Source: an uncultured Flavobacteriaceae bacterium
GTDB lineage: Bacteria; Bacteroidota; Bacteroidia; Flavobacteriales; Flavobacteriaceae
Direction: 5' to 3'
DNA: 8,318 bases
NCBI GenBank assembly: GCA_938018045.1
Contig: CALIIP010000031.1
Location: 1-8,318 of the forward strand
Positions 1 to 5,225 of this stretch are shown here, piece by piece. The number at the start of each line of letters is the position of its first letter. The first letter of the stretch is position 1. The translations under genes were made by a program, and so were the position numbers. The notes below the pieces were generated by a model. That model was given only the letters and a program-made list of their open reading frames with translations. It was not told where the DNA came from and did not search any database.

Positions 1-161
1 GCTCCAGGAGAATTTTCTAAATCATAATAACACGTTAAGTCATTTTCAGAGAAAATTTCAAACACAGTTTTACATCCATTGCAACAAAAAAGTTTTTCTT
101 GAAATGTAATAATATCTGCATTACAATTATCACCACAATGGAAACATATTTTATTTCCCAT
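1..161 (-). CDS. Heavy-metal (copper) translocating P-type ATPase, CcoI/FixI type, N-terminal fragment
   Basis: This frame starts at ATG 161-159 and stays open to the window edge, giving 53 complete residues of the N-terminus. The peptide is cysteine-rich: C6-x2-C9-x3-C13, then C26-C27-x2-C30 in the sequence FCCNGCKTVFEIF, then C44. This matches the Cys-rich metal-binding domain that precedes the usual HMA domain in Bacteroidota copper ATPases of the CcoI/FixI group. Those pumps sit in the inner membrane and move copper for assembly of the cbb3 cytochrome oxidase. The transmembrane, phosphorylation and ATP-binding domains would lie beyond base 1 and cannot be checked. The gene is divergent from an Fnr-like regulator, which is the expected context for cbb3 genes, and an FNR-type palindrome lies upstream. 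The family call is firm; the cbb3 assembly role is inferred. Confidence 0.8.
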   Translation of the reverse strand, partial: MGNKICFHCGDNCNADIITFQEKLFCCNGCKTVFEIFSENDLTCYYDLENSPG

Positions 162-186
162 ACTATATACTCATTTATACCTTGGG

Positions 187-194
187 CAAATATT
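187..194 (-). promoter_or_regulatory. Predicted -7 box for the P-type ATPase gene
   Basis: Read on the minus strand, the element is AATATTTG, one mismatch from the Bacteroidota -7 consensus TAnnTTTG. It would place transcription start near base 182, about 20 nt before the ATG. No TTTG-like -33 box is seen at the usual distance. That is expected for a promoter needing an activator, and the FNR-type palindrome at 217-230 is centred about 41.5 bp upstream of the inferred start. Confidence 0.45.
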
Positions 195-203
195 TAAAAT
201 GTT

Positions 204-220
204 TCATATTTATAATATGA
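204..220. repeat. 7-bp inverted repeat overlapping the FNR-type site
   Basis: TCATATT and AATATGA form a perfect inverted repeat separated by TAT. The right arm shares four bases with the left half of the FNR-like palindrome at 217-230, so a protein on one site would probably interfere with the other. In DNA this AT-rich a 7-bp repeat could arise by chance. No function is claimed. Confidence 0.3.
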
Positions 221-230
221 TATATATCAT
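217..230. promoter_or_regulatory. Candidate Fnr-family operator, ATGATATATATCAT
   Basis: This is a perfect 14-bp palindrome with the core TGAT-N4-ATCA. It matches the E. coli FNR consensus TTGAT-N4-ATCAA except for the outermost base of each half. It lies in the divergent spacer between the copper ATPase gene and the Fnr-like regulator gene. Its centre (223.5) is about 41.5 bp upstream of the inferred ATPase start site, the classic class II activation distance. For the regulator gene it would lie close to the core promoter, so autoregulation is possible. The palindrome and spacing are seen; binding is inferred. Confidence 0.6.
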
Positions 231-263
231 GTTTTCGTTATTTTTACATCTTATACCAACCAA

Positions 264-938
264 ATGAGTAAATGCCAACACTGTATCGCCAGACAATTTA
301 ATTCAATGAACTCTTTAACAAAAGAAGAATTGAAGCATGTATCTGATTGTAAAAAAGATAAAACTTATAAAAAAGGAGATGTTATTTTTAATGAAGGAAT
401 GATTCTTAATGGTGTTTATTGCGTGAGAAGTGGTATTTGTAAATTGACTAAACTTAATCCAAACGGAAACGAGCAAACAGTTAAATTACTTGGTGTTGGA
501 GATTTAATTGGTCAACGCTCAATTATAAGCGATGAAAAAACAAATTTAAGTGCGATTGCATTAAATGATATTGAGTTGTGTTTTGTTCCAAAGCAGGAAA
601 TTCTTAATGGATTACAAAACAACAGAGATTTCTCATTGGATGTATTAAAACACTTAGCTCACGATTTAAAAGATGCTGAAGATGATTTAATAAATATGGC
701 TCAAAAATCTGTAAAACAACGTCTTGCAGAAACAATTCTTTACATAAATACTAATTTTGGCGTTGATAATGAAGATTTCTTAAGTGTCGTTCTTTCTAGA
801 GAAGATTATGCAAATATTGTAGGTACGGCAACAGAATCTGCAATCAGAATTTTATCTCAATTTAAAAAAGAAGGGTTAATATCTACTGAAGGAAAAAAAA
901 TAAAGATTGAAGATAGGCAAGGATTATTAAATCAATAA
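264..938 (+). CDS. Fnr-like Crp/Fnr-family transcriptional regulator
   Basis: The 224-residue protein has a cyclic-nucleotide-type beta-roll (about 35-125), a dimerisation helix (about 125-155) and a C-terminal winged helix-turn-helix (about 165-215). It aligns in register with E. coli FNR. C4 and C7 (CQHC) match C20 and C23, and C106 (ELCFVP) matches C122. The position of E. coli C29 is N13 here; another cysteine occurs at C29, and C53 and C59 are extra. In the recognition helix FNR's E209-T-I-S-R213 becomes E191-S-A-I-R195, keeping the Glu and Arg but replacing Ser212 with Ile. An oxygen- or redox-sensing role through an iron-sulfur cluster is therefore plausible but not proven. Divergence from a CcoI-like copper ATPase suggests control of cbb3 oxidase genes. 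The 3' end overlaps the convergent trmH by 7 bp. The start at 264 keeps the CxxC at the extreme N-terminus. Confidence 0.9.
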   Translation: MSKCQHCIARQFNSMNSLTKEELKHVSDCKKDKTYKKGDVIFNEGMILNGVYCVRSGICKLTKLNPNGNEQTVKLLGVGDLIGQRSIISDEKTNLSAIALNDIELCFVPKQEILNGLQNNRDFSLDVLKHLAHDLKDAEDDLINMAQKSVKQRLAETILYINTNFGVDNEDFLSVVLSREDYANIVGTATESAIRILSQFKKEGLISTEGKKIKIEDRQGLLNQ

Positions 939-1618
939 CTTTTATTTTCTTCAAAATATCGCTCCTTCACTTTCTTAATACTCTTAATGGTTTTTTCCAT
1001 CCATTCAATTTTCTTAAAAAACTGATCTTCTTCGCTCAATTGCCATTCAATATCAGAACGTCTTAATTTATCTGTTACAGATTGTAAAGTTATTGCTGCT
1101 GCAACAGAAACGTTTAAACTCTCTGTAAAACCAACCATAGGAATCTTTAAAAATCCGTCTGCTTGATTCATCATAGTTTCAGAAACTCCATCCTTTTCTA
1201 CTCCAAATACAAATGCCGATTTCTTAGTGATATCAAAATCTTGAACCAAACAAGAATCATTGTGAGGCGTTGTTGCAATTAATTGATACCCTTTACTTTT
1301 TATTCCATCAATACAATCTTGAGTGTTTAGTTGTTTTTCTTTATAGTGATGAAAATCAATCCACTTTTGAGAACCTTTACCAACTTGATTTGACATATAA
1401 CTGTCGTACTTATTTTCAATAATATGAACATCTTGGACTCCAAAAATATCACAACTACGCACTATTGCACTTGTATTGTGTTTTTGATACAAATCTTCAA
1501 GTATAACTGTAAAGTGTCTTGTTCGTTGTTTTAAAATAGTATCAAATAAAGCCTTACGACGATCACTCAGCATTGGAGCAATGTGGTTATAATAGTCAAT
1601 GTCTTCTTTTTTGATCAT
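932..1618 (-). CDS. trmH: tRNA (guanosine-2'-O-)-methyltransferase, TrmH/SpoU family
   Basis: This is a SPOUT-fold 2'-O-ribose methyltransferase that uses SAM; TrmH proper modifies G18 in the tRNA D-loop. All three SpoU motifs are present. Motif 1 has N48-T-S-A-I-V-R54, the Asn and catalytic Arg of the family. Motif 2 is FGVEKDGVSE (138-147). Motif 3 is IPMVGFTESLNVSVAAA (159-175), which forms the knot and SAM site. The frame could extend upstream to an ATG at 1687, but that adds 23 residues with no family counterpart. The ATG at 1618 gives 228 residues, close to E. coli TrmH, so I chose it. The gene ends inside the last codons of the convergent regulator gene. The family is certain; the exact target (tRNA G18 versus another RNA) is inferred from overall resemblance to TrmH. 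Confidence 0.85.
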   Translation of the reverse strand: MIKKEDIDYYNHIAPMLSDRRKALFDTILKQRTRHFTVILEDLYQKHNTSAIVRSCDIFGVQDVHIIENKYDSYMSNQVGKGSQKWIDFHHYKEKQLNTQDCIDGIKSKGYQLIATTPHNDSCLVQDFDITKKSAFVFGVEKDGVSETMMNQADGFLKIPMVGFTESLNVSVAAAITLQSVTDKLRRSDIEWQLSEEDQFFKKIEWMEKTIKSIKKVKERYFEENKSY

Positions 1619-1692
1619 TTTAAATATGTGGATTTGTTTATTTGTTGAATTGTGTATAAAAATAACTAAATTAAATAAATTACTCAAGAAAA

Positions 1693-1765
1693 TGTCACAT
1701 CGAGCGCAGTCGAGATGCTAAAAATAAATAAACAAATTTTCTTATCGACTGCGCTCGAAATGACA
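1693..1765. repeat. Inverted repeat with TCGAGCGCAGTCGA core (REP-like dispersed element)
   Basis: Two 21-bp arms (1693-1713 and 1745-1765) are inverted copies differing only at two adjacent bases (CA against TT); 31 AT-rich bases separate them. Each arm is TGTCA, two variable bases, then TCGAGCGCAGTCGA, itself bounded by TCGA at both ends. The GC-rich arms stand out sharply from the surroundings. I remember the same core scattered between genes in other flavobacterial genomes, but that is recall, not a search. The element lies between the 3' end of the DUF6495 gene and the 5' side of trmH. As RNA it would fold into a strong long hairpin and could act as a terminator or mRNA stabiliser. No transposase is present. 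Confidence 0.75.
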
Positions 1766-1773
1766 AATTTGTT

Positions 1774-2244
1774 TTATGAAATCAATTTAAAAACGGCTTC
1801 ATATAATTTTCCGTCTGAAACGACACTTCCTTTTTCAATCAAATCAAAAACTTCTAAATTACGCTCTTTAACATAAGGCTTCTGACCTTTAAAGTATTCT
1901 ATTGTTTTATGCTGAGAGTTGTCTACAAACCAATTATAATCGTCCGTATTTAAAAGGTTTATTCCGTCTTTTTTTACCTTTACAACAATTCGGTGGATTT
2001 CCTCAGCATCACATCTAAAAAGATTTATAGAATCTTGTGAAAAATGTTCTAAATAAGCTGCCTTTTGTAGGACTTTATCCCAAACAACATCACTAAATAA
2101 GTCCATCTCTTCTTCTGCTACTTTAGGGGTATTCTTTTTAATGTCATTCCATTCTTTAACATCAATTTGCTGTGCTGCCAAAAAAGTTGCAAACTCTAGA
2201 TGTAACTCTTCAAATTGTTCTTTAGTAAGTCTTCTATATTTCAT
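1774..2244 (-). CDS. DUF6495 family protein
   Basis: This is a 156-residue soluble protein with no signal peptide, membrane segment or recognisable catalytic motif. It begins MKYRRLTKEQFEELHLEF and is rich in acidic and aromatic residues, with EEEMDLFSDVVWDKVL (about 44-59), AYLEHFSQ and the segment DDYNWFVDNS. I recognise the pattern as DUF6495, a family I know only from Bacteroidota, whose function is not established. It lies 43 bp downstream of the M23 peptidase gene on the same strand, so the two may be co-transcribed. The TCGAGCGCAGTCGA hairpin begins 8 bp after its stop codon and may end the transcript. No Shine-Dalgarno sequence precedes the ATG, which is usual for this phylum. Confidence 0.8.
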   Translation of the reverse strand: MKYRRLTKEQFEELHLEFATFLAAQQIDVKEWNDIKKNTPKVAEEEMDLFSDVVWDKVLQKAAYLEHFSQDSINLFRCDAEEIHRIVVKVKKDGINLLNTDDYNWFVDNSQHKTIEYFKGQKPYVKERNLEVFDLIEKGSVVSDGKLYEAVFKLIS

Positions 2245-2287
2245 CTGTTAATATTTATTGTTTTAAACGGTCAGATGCTGTTCGCTA

Positions 2288-3007
2288 TTAATCATTCTGC
2301 TTTTTTGATAAAGTTTTTAACATGCTCGTTTCATTTTGCAATTTTAATAATAAATTTGGATTCGGACAATTTTCTTTATAGAATTCAACTTCATTTTTTG
2401 ATGCTACGCCTGGATAATCACCTTTAAAATCTTTGATATCAACAATTAATTGAAAATGTAAGTGCGGAGCATAATCACCATTCACTTTATTACTTCCCAA
2501 TTGACCAATAATCTCTTGTTTCTTAACCTTATCTCCTAATTTTATATATTGCAAAGACGCTTCAGTTAAATGACCATACAAAGAATAAAAAGTTTTATTT
2601 TCTATCTGATGTTTTAGAATAATTGTTGGGCCATAATCTCCAAAGTTATTGTTGTTTTTAAAACTATGAACTTCTCCATCCAATACTGCTAAAACATTTG
2701 TGTTTTCTACACACCAAAAATCAATTCCTAAATGAATATTTCTTTGATTATCATCATTTGTAGCATTAAAATAAGCACTTCTTTGATAAATATTTCTTTC
2801 TTCTAAATAGCCACCAAAAGCAACTTTAGCATTTCGAACTTTTAAATATTTTTGAATATATTTTTCCCAAGCCTCAGAAGAAGTAATATCAAAAGTTAAG
2901 TCATTATTTTTTGATGATAAAGATATTGGCACATAATCAGATACTGCAATTGTAGCATCTAATATTTTCAAAGAGTTTGGCGCTATATTTTTTAAAAAAC
3001 TATTCAT
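2288..3007 (-). CDS. M23-family (LytM-type) metallopeptidase without signal peptide
   Basis: The 239-residue protein carries a complete peptidase M23 domain in its middle and C-terminal part. H92-L-G-I-D96 gives two zinc ligands, YGHL supplies the auxiliary H146, and H182-L-H184 gives the catalytic His and third zinc ligand. All key residues for cutting peptidoglycan cross-bridges are therefore present. No signal peptide, lipobox or membrane helix precedes the domain, so its route to the wall, or any intracellular role, is unclear. The frame is open upstream to a TTG at 3052, but that start lies inside the rplI terminator hairpin. ATG 3007 (MNSFLK) or the adjacent ATG 3010 is far more likely. 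The start lies only 26 nt after the terminator T-run, and no separate promoter is obvious. DUF6495 follows in the same direction. Confidence 0.88.
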   Translation of the reverse strand: MNSFLKNIAPNSLKILDATIAVSDYVPISLSSKNNDLTFDITSSEAWEKYIQKYLKVRNAKVAFGGYLEERNIYQRSAYFNATNDDNQRNIHLGIDFWCVENTNVLAVLDGEVHSFKNNNNFGDYGPTIILKHQIENKTFYSLYGHLTEASLQYIKLGDKVKKQEIIGQLGSNKVNGDYAPHLHFQLIVDIKDFKGDYPGVASKNEVEFYKENCPNPNLLLKLQNETSMLKTLSKKQND

Positions 3008-3033
3008 CATATGATTAAAAAAATGTGTTAAAT

Positions 3034-3064
3034 AAAAAAACCGTCGCGCCAAAGGCGGACGGTT
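3034..3064 (-). terminator. Intrinsic terminator of the rpsF-rpsR-rplI operon
   Basis: Read on the minus strand the RNA folds as AACCGTC-CGCC, loop TTT, GGCG-C-GACGGTT, an 11-bp GC-rich stem with one bulged C, followed directly by a run of seven T (3040-3034). It starts 28 nt after the rplI stop codon. The plus strand has no T-run after the stem, so it acts in one direction only, as expected for an operon ending here. Confidence 0.9.
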
Positions 3065-3091
3065 AAAATATATAAATTTTAATTTTTTGTA

Positions 3092-3544
3092 TTAGTTTGC
3101 TTCAGCAACAACATCAAAAGTTAAGTCAACTATAACTGCTCTATGTAATCTTACAGCTGCATTATATTTTCCTAAACGTTTTACGTTACCACCTTCAACT
3201 TTGATAAATTTCTTTTCAATTGCATGACCTGCAGTTTCAAGAGCTGCAGCAACATCAATGTTGTTTACAGATCCAAATAACTTATCACCTTCACCTGTTT
3301 TAGCAGGTATTTTAATCTCCAATTCTTTAATTGCATCAGCAATTTTAGTAGCATCTTTGATTTCTTTTTCTTCTTTAAAAGCACGTTGCTTTAAAGTTTC
3401 AGCCAATACTTTCTTTGCTGATGAAGTTGCTAAAATTGCAGCTCCTTGAGGGATTAAGAAATTACGTCCGTAACCATTTTTCACAGTAACTAGATCATCT
3501 TTAAATCCTACGTTTTCTACGTCTTGTTTTAATATTAGTTCCAT
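3092..3544 (-). CDS. rplI: 50S ribosomal protein L9 (bL9)
   Basis: The 150-residue protein has the usual bL9 length. The N-terminal RNA-binding domain (1 to about 50) carries the family signature GFKDDLVTVKNGYGRNFLIP at 13-32. A long charged helix follows (about 45-75), then the C-terminal domain with GEGDKLFGSVNNIDVAAAL. bL9 binds 23S rRNA near the L1 stalk and helps keep the reading frame. The gene is last in the rpsF-rpsR-rplI operon, 14 bp after rpsR, and is followed by a clear terminator. Unlike the other genes in the window it has a strong Shine-Dalgarno-like sequence (AGAGGAG) just before the ATG. Confidence 0.97.
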   Translation of the reverse strand: MELILKQDVENVGFKDDLVTVKNGYGRNFLIPQGAAILATSSAKKVLAETLKQRAFKEEKEIKDATKIADAIKELEIKIPAKTGEGDKLFGSVNNIDVAAALETAGHAIEKKFIKVEGGNVKRLGKYNAAVRLHRAVIVDLTFDVVAEAN

Positions 3545-3547
3545 ATC

Positions 3548-3555
3548 TCTCCTCT
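3548..3555 (-). promoter_or_regulatory. Shine-Dalgarno-like ribosome binding site before rplI
   Basis: The 14-nt gap between rpsR and rplI reads TAAAGAGGAGAGAT on the minus strand. It contains AGGAG, complementary to the 16S anti-Shine-Dalgarno, four bases before the ATG. This stands out because Bacteroidota genes, including the others in this window, generally lack such a site. It supports the start at 3544. Confidence 0.65.
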
Positions 3556-3558
3556 TTA

Positions 3559-3855
3559 TTATTTTAATAAATCGCCAACATATGGCATTAATGCTAAATG
3601 ACGTGCTCTTTTAATAGCAACAGATACTTTTCTTTGGTATTTTAAAGAAGTTCCTGTTAAACGTCTTGGTAAAATTTTACCTTGCTCGTTTACTAAATAT
3701 AATAAGAAGTCTGCATCTTTAAAATCGATGTACTTGATACCGTTTTTCTTAAAACGACAGTATTTTGCTTCTTTTTTAGTTTCTATGTCTAATGGAGTTA
3801 GGTACCTAACATTACCTTGCTTTCCTCCTTTTGATTGCTGATCTAAACTTGCCAT
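3559..3855 (-). CDS. rpsR: 30S ribosomal protein S18 (bS18)
   Basis: The 98-residue protein has the bS18 core: YCRFKKNGIKYIDFKDADF, then KILPRRLTGTSLKYQRK and AIKRARHLALMPY. It is longer than E. coli S18 (75 residues) because of an N-terminal extension ending in VRYLTPLDIETKKEA, which is usual for the phylum as I remember it. bS18 pairs with bS6 on the 30S platform. In the published Flavobacterium johnsoniae ribosome structure, bS6, bS18 and bS21 together hide the anti-Shine-Dalgarno tail of 16S rRNA. The gene starts three bases after the rpsF stop codon (TAA GTT ATG), so translation is probably coupled. There is no Shine-Dalgarno sequence. Confidence 0.97.
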   Translation of the reverse strand: MASLDQQSKGGKQGNVRYLTPLDIETKKEAKYCRFKKNGIKYIDFKDADFLLYLVNEQGKILPRRLTGTSLKYQRKVSVAIKRARHLALMPYVGDLLK

Positions 3856-3858
3856 AAC

Positions 3859-4200
3859 TTATTTTTTAGGAGTTTTAACGCGTGCTTTTCTTTTTTCTGC
3901 CCAAGCAGCTGCGTGTTTGTCTAATTTTACAGTTAAATAACGCATAATGCTGTCATCTCTTCTGAATTCTAATTCAAATGCTCTGATTTCTTCACCAGCA
4001 ATTTTGAATTCAAACAAATGGTAAAAACCACTCTTTTTGTGTTGGATTGGGTAGGCTAATTTTTTTAAGCCCCAATTTTCTTTGTGTACCATTTCGGCAC
4101 CTTTGGAAACAAGATAGTCCTCGAACTTCTTTACTGCTTCCTTTATCTGATCTTCAGATAAAACGGGATTCAAAATGAAAACAGTTTCGTAATGATTCAT
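3859..4200 (-). CDS. rpsF: 30S ribosomal protein S6 (bS6)
   Basis: The 113-residue protein follows the bS6 pattern: NHYETVFILNPVLSEDQ at the N-terminus, ENWGLKKLAYPIQHKKSGFYHLFEF in the middle, and ELEFRRDDSIMRYLTVKLD. The start is set at ATG 4200. A longer frame reaches 4245, but it would place 15 codons across the inferred transcription start and the promoter -7 box. The C-terminus is basic, ending RKARVKTPKK, and lacks the acidic Glu-containing tail that E. coli RimK extends. It is the first gene of the rpsF-rpsR-rplI operon with a leader of about 30 nt. That leader shows no hairpin or CCG motif of the S6:S18 autoregulatory type. Confidence 0.97.
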   Translation of the reverse strand: MNHYETVFILNPVLSEDQIKEAVKKFEDYLVSKGAEMVHKENWGLKKLAYPIQHKKSGFYHLFEFKIAGEEIRAFELEFRRDDSIMRYLTVKLDKHAAAWAEKRKARVKTPKK

Positions 4201-4234
4201 ATTTATTGATTTTAAGTTTACTTTTATAAGGGTG

Positions 4235-4265
4235 CAAATATACAATTATTTACTTATTCAACAAG
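4235..4265 (-). promoter_or_regulatory. Promoter of the rpsF-rpsR-rplI operon
   Basis: On the minus strand CTTG (4265-4262) is followed by 19 bases and then TATATTTG (4242-4235). The -7 box is a perfect match to Bacteroidota TAnnTTTG; the -33 box has one mismatch to TTTG. Transcription would begin near 4230, about 30 nt before the rpsF ATG. This is the best promoter in the window. Confidence 0.85.
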
Positions 4266-4304
4266 TAGTTTTGCGCAATAAATTATATTCAAGAAATATA
4301 TTAA

Positions 4305-5159
4305 TTAAAACACCTGAAGAGCACTGTTATAAGCATTTTTAAAAAGATCTGAATCTAAACTAGTTTTAACTTTATTATCAGTAAAATATGCATGTAACTT
4401 TTCTGTTGGCATATTACCAGTCAACTCGTCTTTTGCCATAGGACAACCTCCAAAACCTCTAATTGCACCATCAAAACGATTGCATCCTGCAGTGAAAGCT
4501 GCATCTACCTTTTCATGCCAAGTTGTTGGTGTTGTATGTAAATGTGCCCCAAACTCTATTTTTGGGTATAACGGAATCAAATTAGAAAACAGATAAGATA
4601 TTGTTTTTCCATCAGCAACTCCAATTGTATCTGATAATGAAAGAATCTTTACGCCCATTTTCGCCAATTTCTCTGTCCAATTTGCAACAATATTGACATT
4701 CCAAGGATCACCATAAGGATTTCCAAAACCCATAGAAAGATAAGCAACAACCTCTTTGTTCGTCTTATCAGCAATTGAAAGGATTTCGTCTAAAGCAACG
4801 ATAGATTGTTCAATAGTTTTACTTGTATTACGCATTTGGAAATTTTCTGAAATAGAAAAAGGATACCCTAAATAATCAATTTCTTCAAAAATACTCGCAT
4901 CATTAGCTCCTCTTACATTTGCAACTATTGCTAATAATTTAGATTTGGTTTCAGATAAATCAAGTTGTGATAAAACAGCAGCAGTATCTCTCATTTGAGG
5001 TATTGCTTTAGGTGAAACGAAACTACCAAAATCAATAGTGTCAAAACCAACTTTTAAAAGCGTATTGATATAAGTAGCCTTTGATTCTGTTGGGATAAAG
5101 TGAGATTTTATGCCTTGCATGGCATCTCTCGGACATTCTATGATTTTAACGTTTTTCAC
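4305..5159 (-). CDS. Hydroxymethylglutaryl-CoA lyase
   Basis: This 284-residue TIM-barrel enzyme of the HMGL-like family splits HMG-CoA into acetyl-CoA and acetoacetate, the last step of leucine breakdown. Key residues match the human enzyme: R11-D12 in IECPRDAMQ, SFVSPK (46-51), SLSDTIGV (174-181), the metal-binding pair H206-L-H208, the loop GFGGCP with active-site C239, and N249 in TGNMPTE. The start is GTG at 5159. The in-frame codon two triplets upstream is a stop, and the next ATG (M14) lies after R11-D12, so starting there would remove catalytic residues. The -7 box ends only four bases before this GTG, implying a leaderless or nearly leaderless mRNA. No other leucine-pathway gene is in view. 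Substrate preference is inferred from family resemblance; a related acyl-CoA lyase cannot be excluded. Confidence 0.9.
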   Translation of the reverse strand: MKNVKIIECPRDAMQGIKSHFIPTESKATYINTLLKVGFDTIDFGSFVSPKAIPQMRDTAAVLSQLDLSETKSKLLAIVANVRGANDASIFEEIDYLGYPFSISENFQMRNTSKTIEQSIVALDEILSIADKTNKEVVAYLSMGFGNPYGDPWNVNIVANWTEKLAKMGVKILSLSDTIGVADGKTISYLFSNLIPLYPKIEFGAHLHTTPTTWHEKVDAAFTAGCNRFDGAIRGFGGCPMAKDELTGNMPTEKLHAYFTDNKVKTSLDSDLFKNAYNSALQVF

Positions 5160-5163
5160 AGTT

Positions 5164-5171
5164 CAAATATA
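5164..5171 (-). promoter_or_regulatory. -7 promoter box for HMG-CoA lyase
   Basis: Minus-strand TATATTTG is a perfect Bacteroidota -7 element, identical to the rpsF one. The tetramer 19 bases upstream is TTAT, a weak -33. The predicted start of transcription (about 5159) coincides with the first base of the GTG start codon. Confidence 0.65.
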
Positions 5172-5203
5172 CGAATAGAATTATTATAAAATAAGTTATG
5201 AAC

Positions 5204-5225
5204 AATCAATCGTATTCTATTGATT
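5204..5225. repeat. Inverted repeat AATCAAT-N8-ATTGATT in the divergent promoter region
   Basis: A perfect 7-bp inverted repeat with an 8-base spacer lies between the HMG-CoA lyase and Rim operon genes. Its right arm covers the -33 box of the Rim promoter, so a bound protein could block that promoter. It could be an operator, but chance occurrence in AT-rich DNA is quite possible. It is not an FNR box: the half-sites are in the opposite order. Confidence 0.3.

Noticed and set aside
1619..1687. Upstream extension of trmH by 23 codons
   Set aside because: The extra peptide has no counterpart in the TrmH family, and the shorter form matches the usual length of about 229 residues.
2215..2427. 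Plus-strand 70-residue open frame rich in Phe, Leu and Ile
   Set aside because: It is antisense to the start of the DUF6495 gene and the end of the M23 gene. Its hydrophobic make-up is what the reverse of Lys/Glu/Asn-rich coding yields, and there is no promoter or family match.
3008..3052. Upstream extension of the M23 peptidase to a TTG
   Set aside because: The TTG lies inside the rplI terminator hairpin and the T-run would be translated; two ATG codons follow at 3010 and 3007.
4201..4230. S6:S18 autoregulatory leader RNA before rpsF
   Set aside because: The leader is only about 30 nt, AT-rich, and shows no stem or CCG motif of the known leader.
4201..4245. Upstream extension of rpsF by 15 codons (MYICTLIKVNLKSIN)
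   Set aside because: It spans the inferred transcription start and the perfect -7 promoter box, and S6 proteins normally begin at the MNHYETVFIL position.
5204..5225. FNR box in the HMG-CoA lyase/Rim spacer
   Set aside because: ATCAA and TTGAT halves are present but in reversed order and 10 bases apart, not TTGAT-N4-ATCAA.
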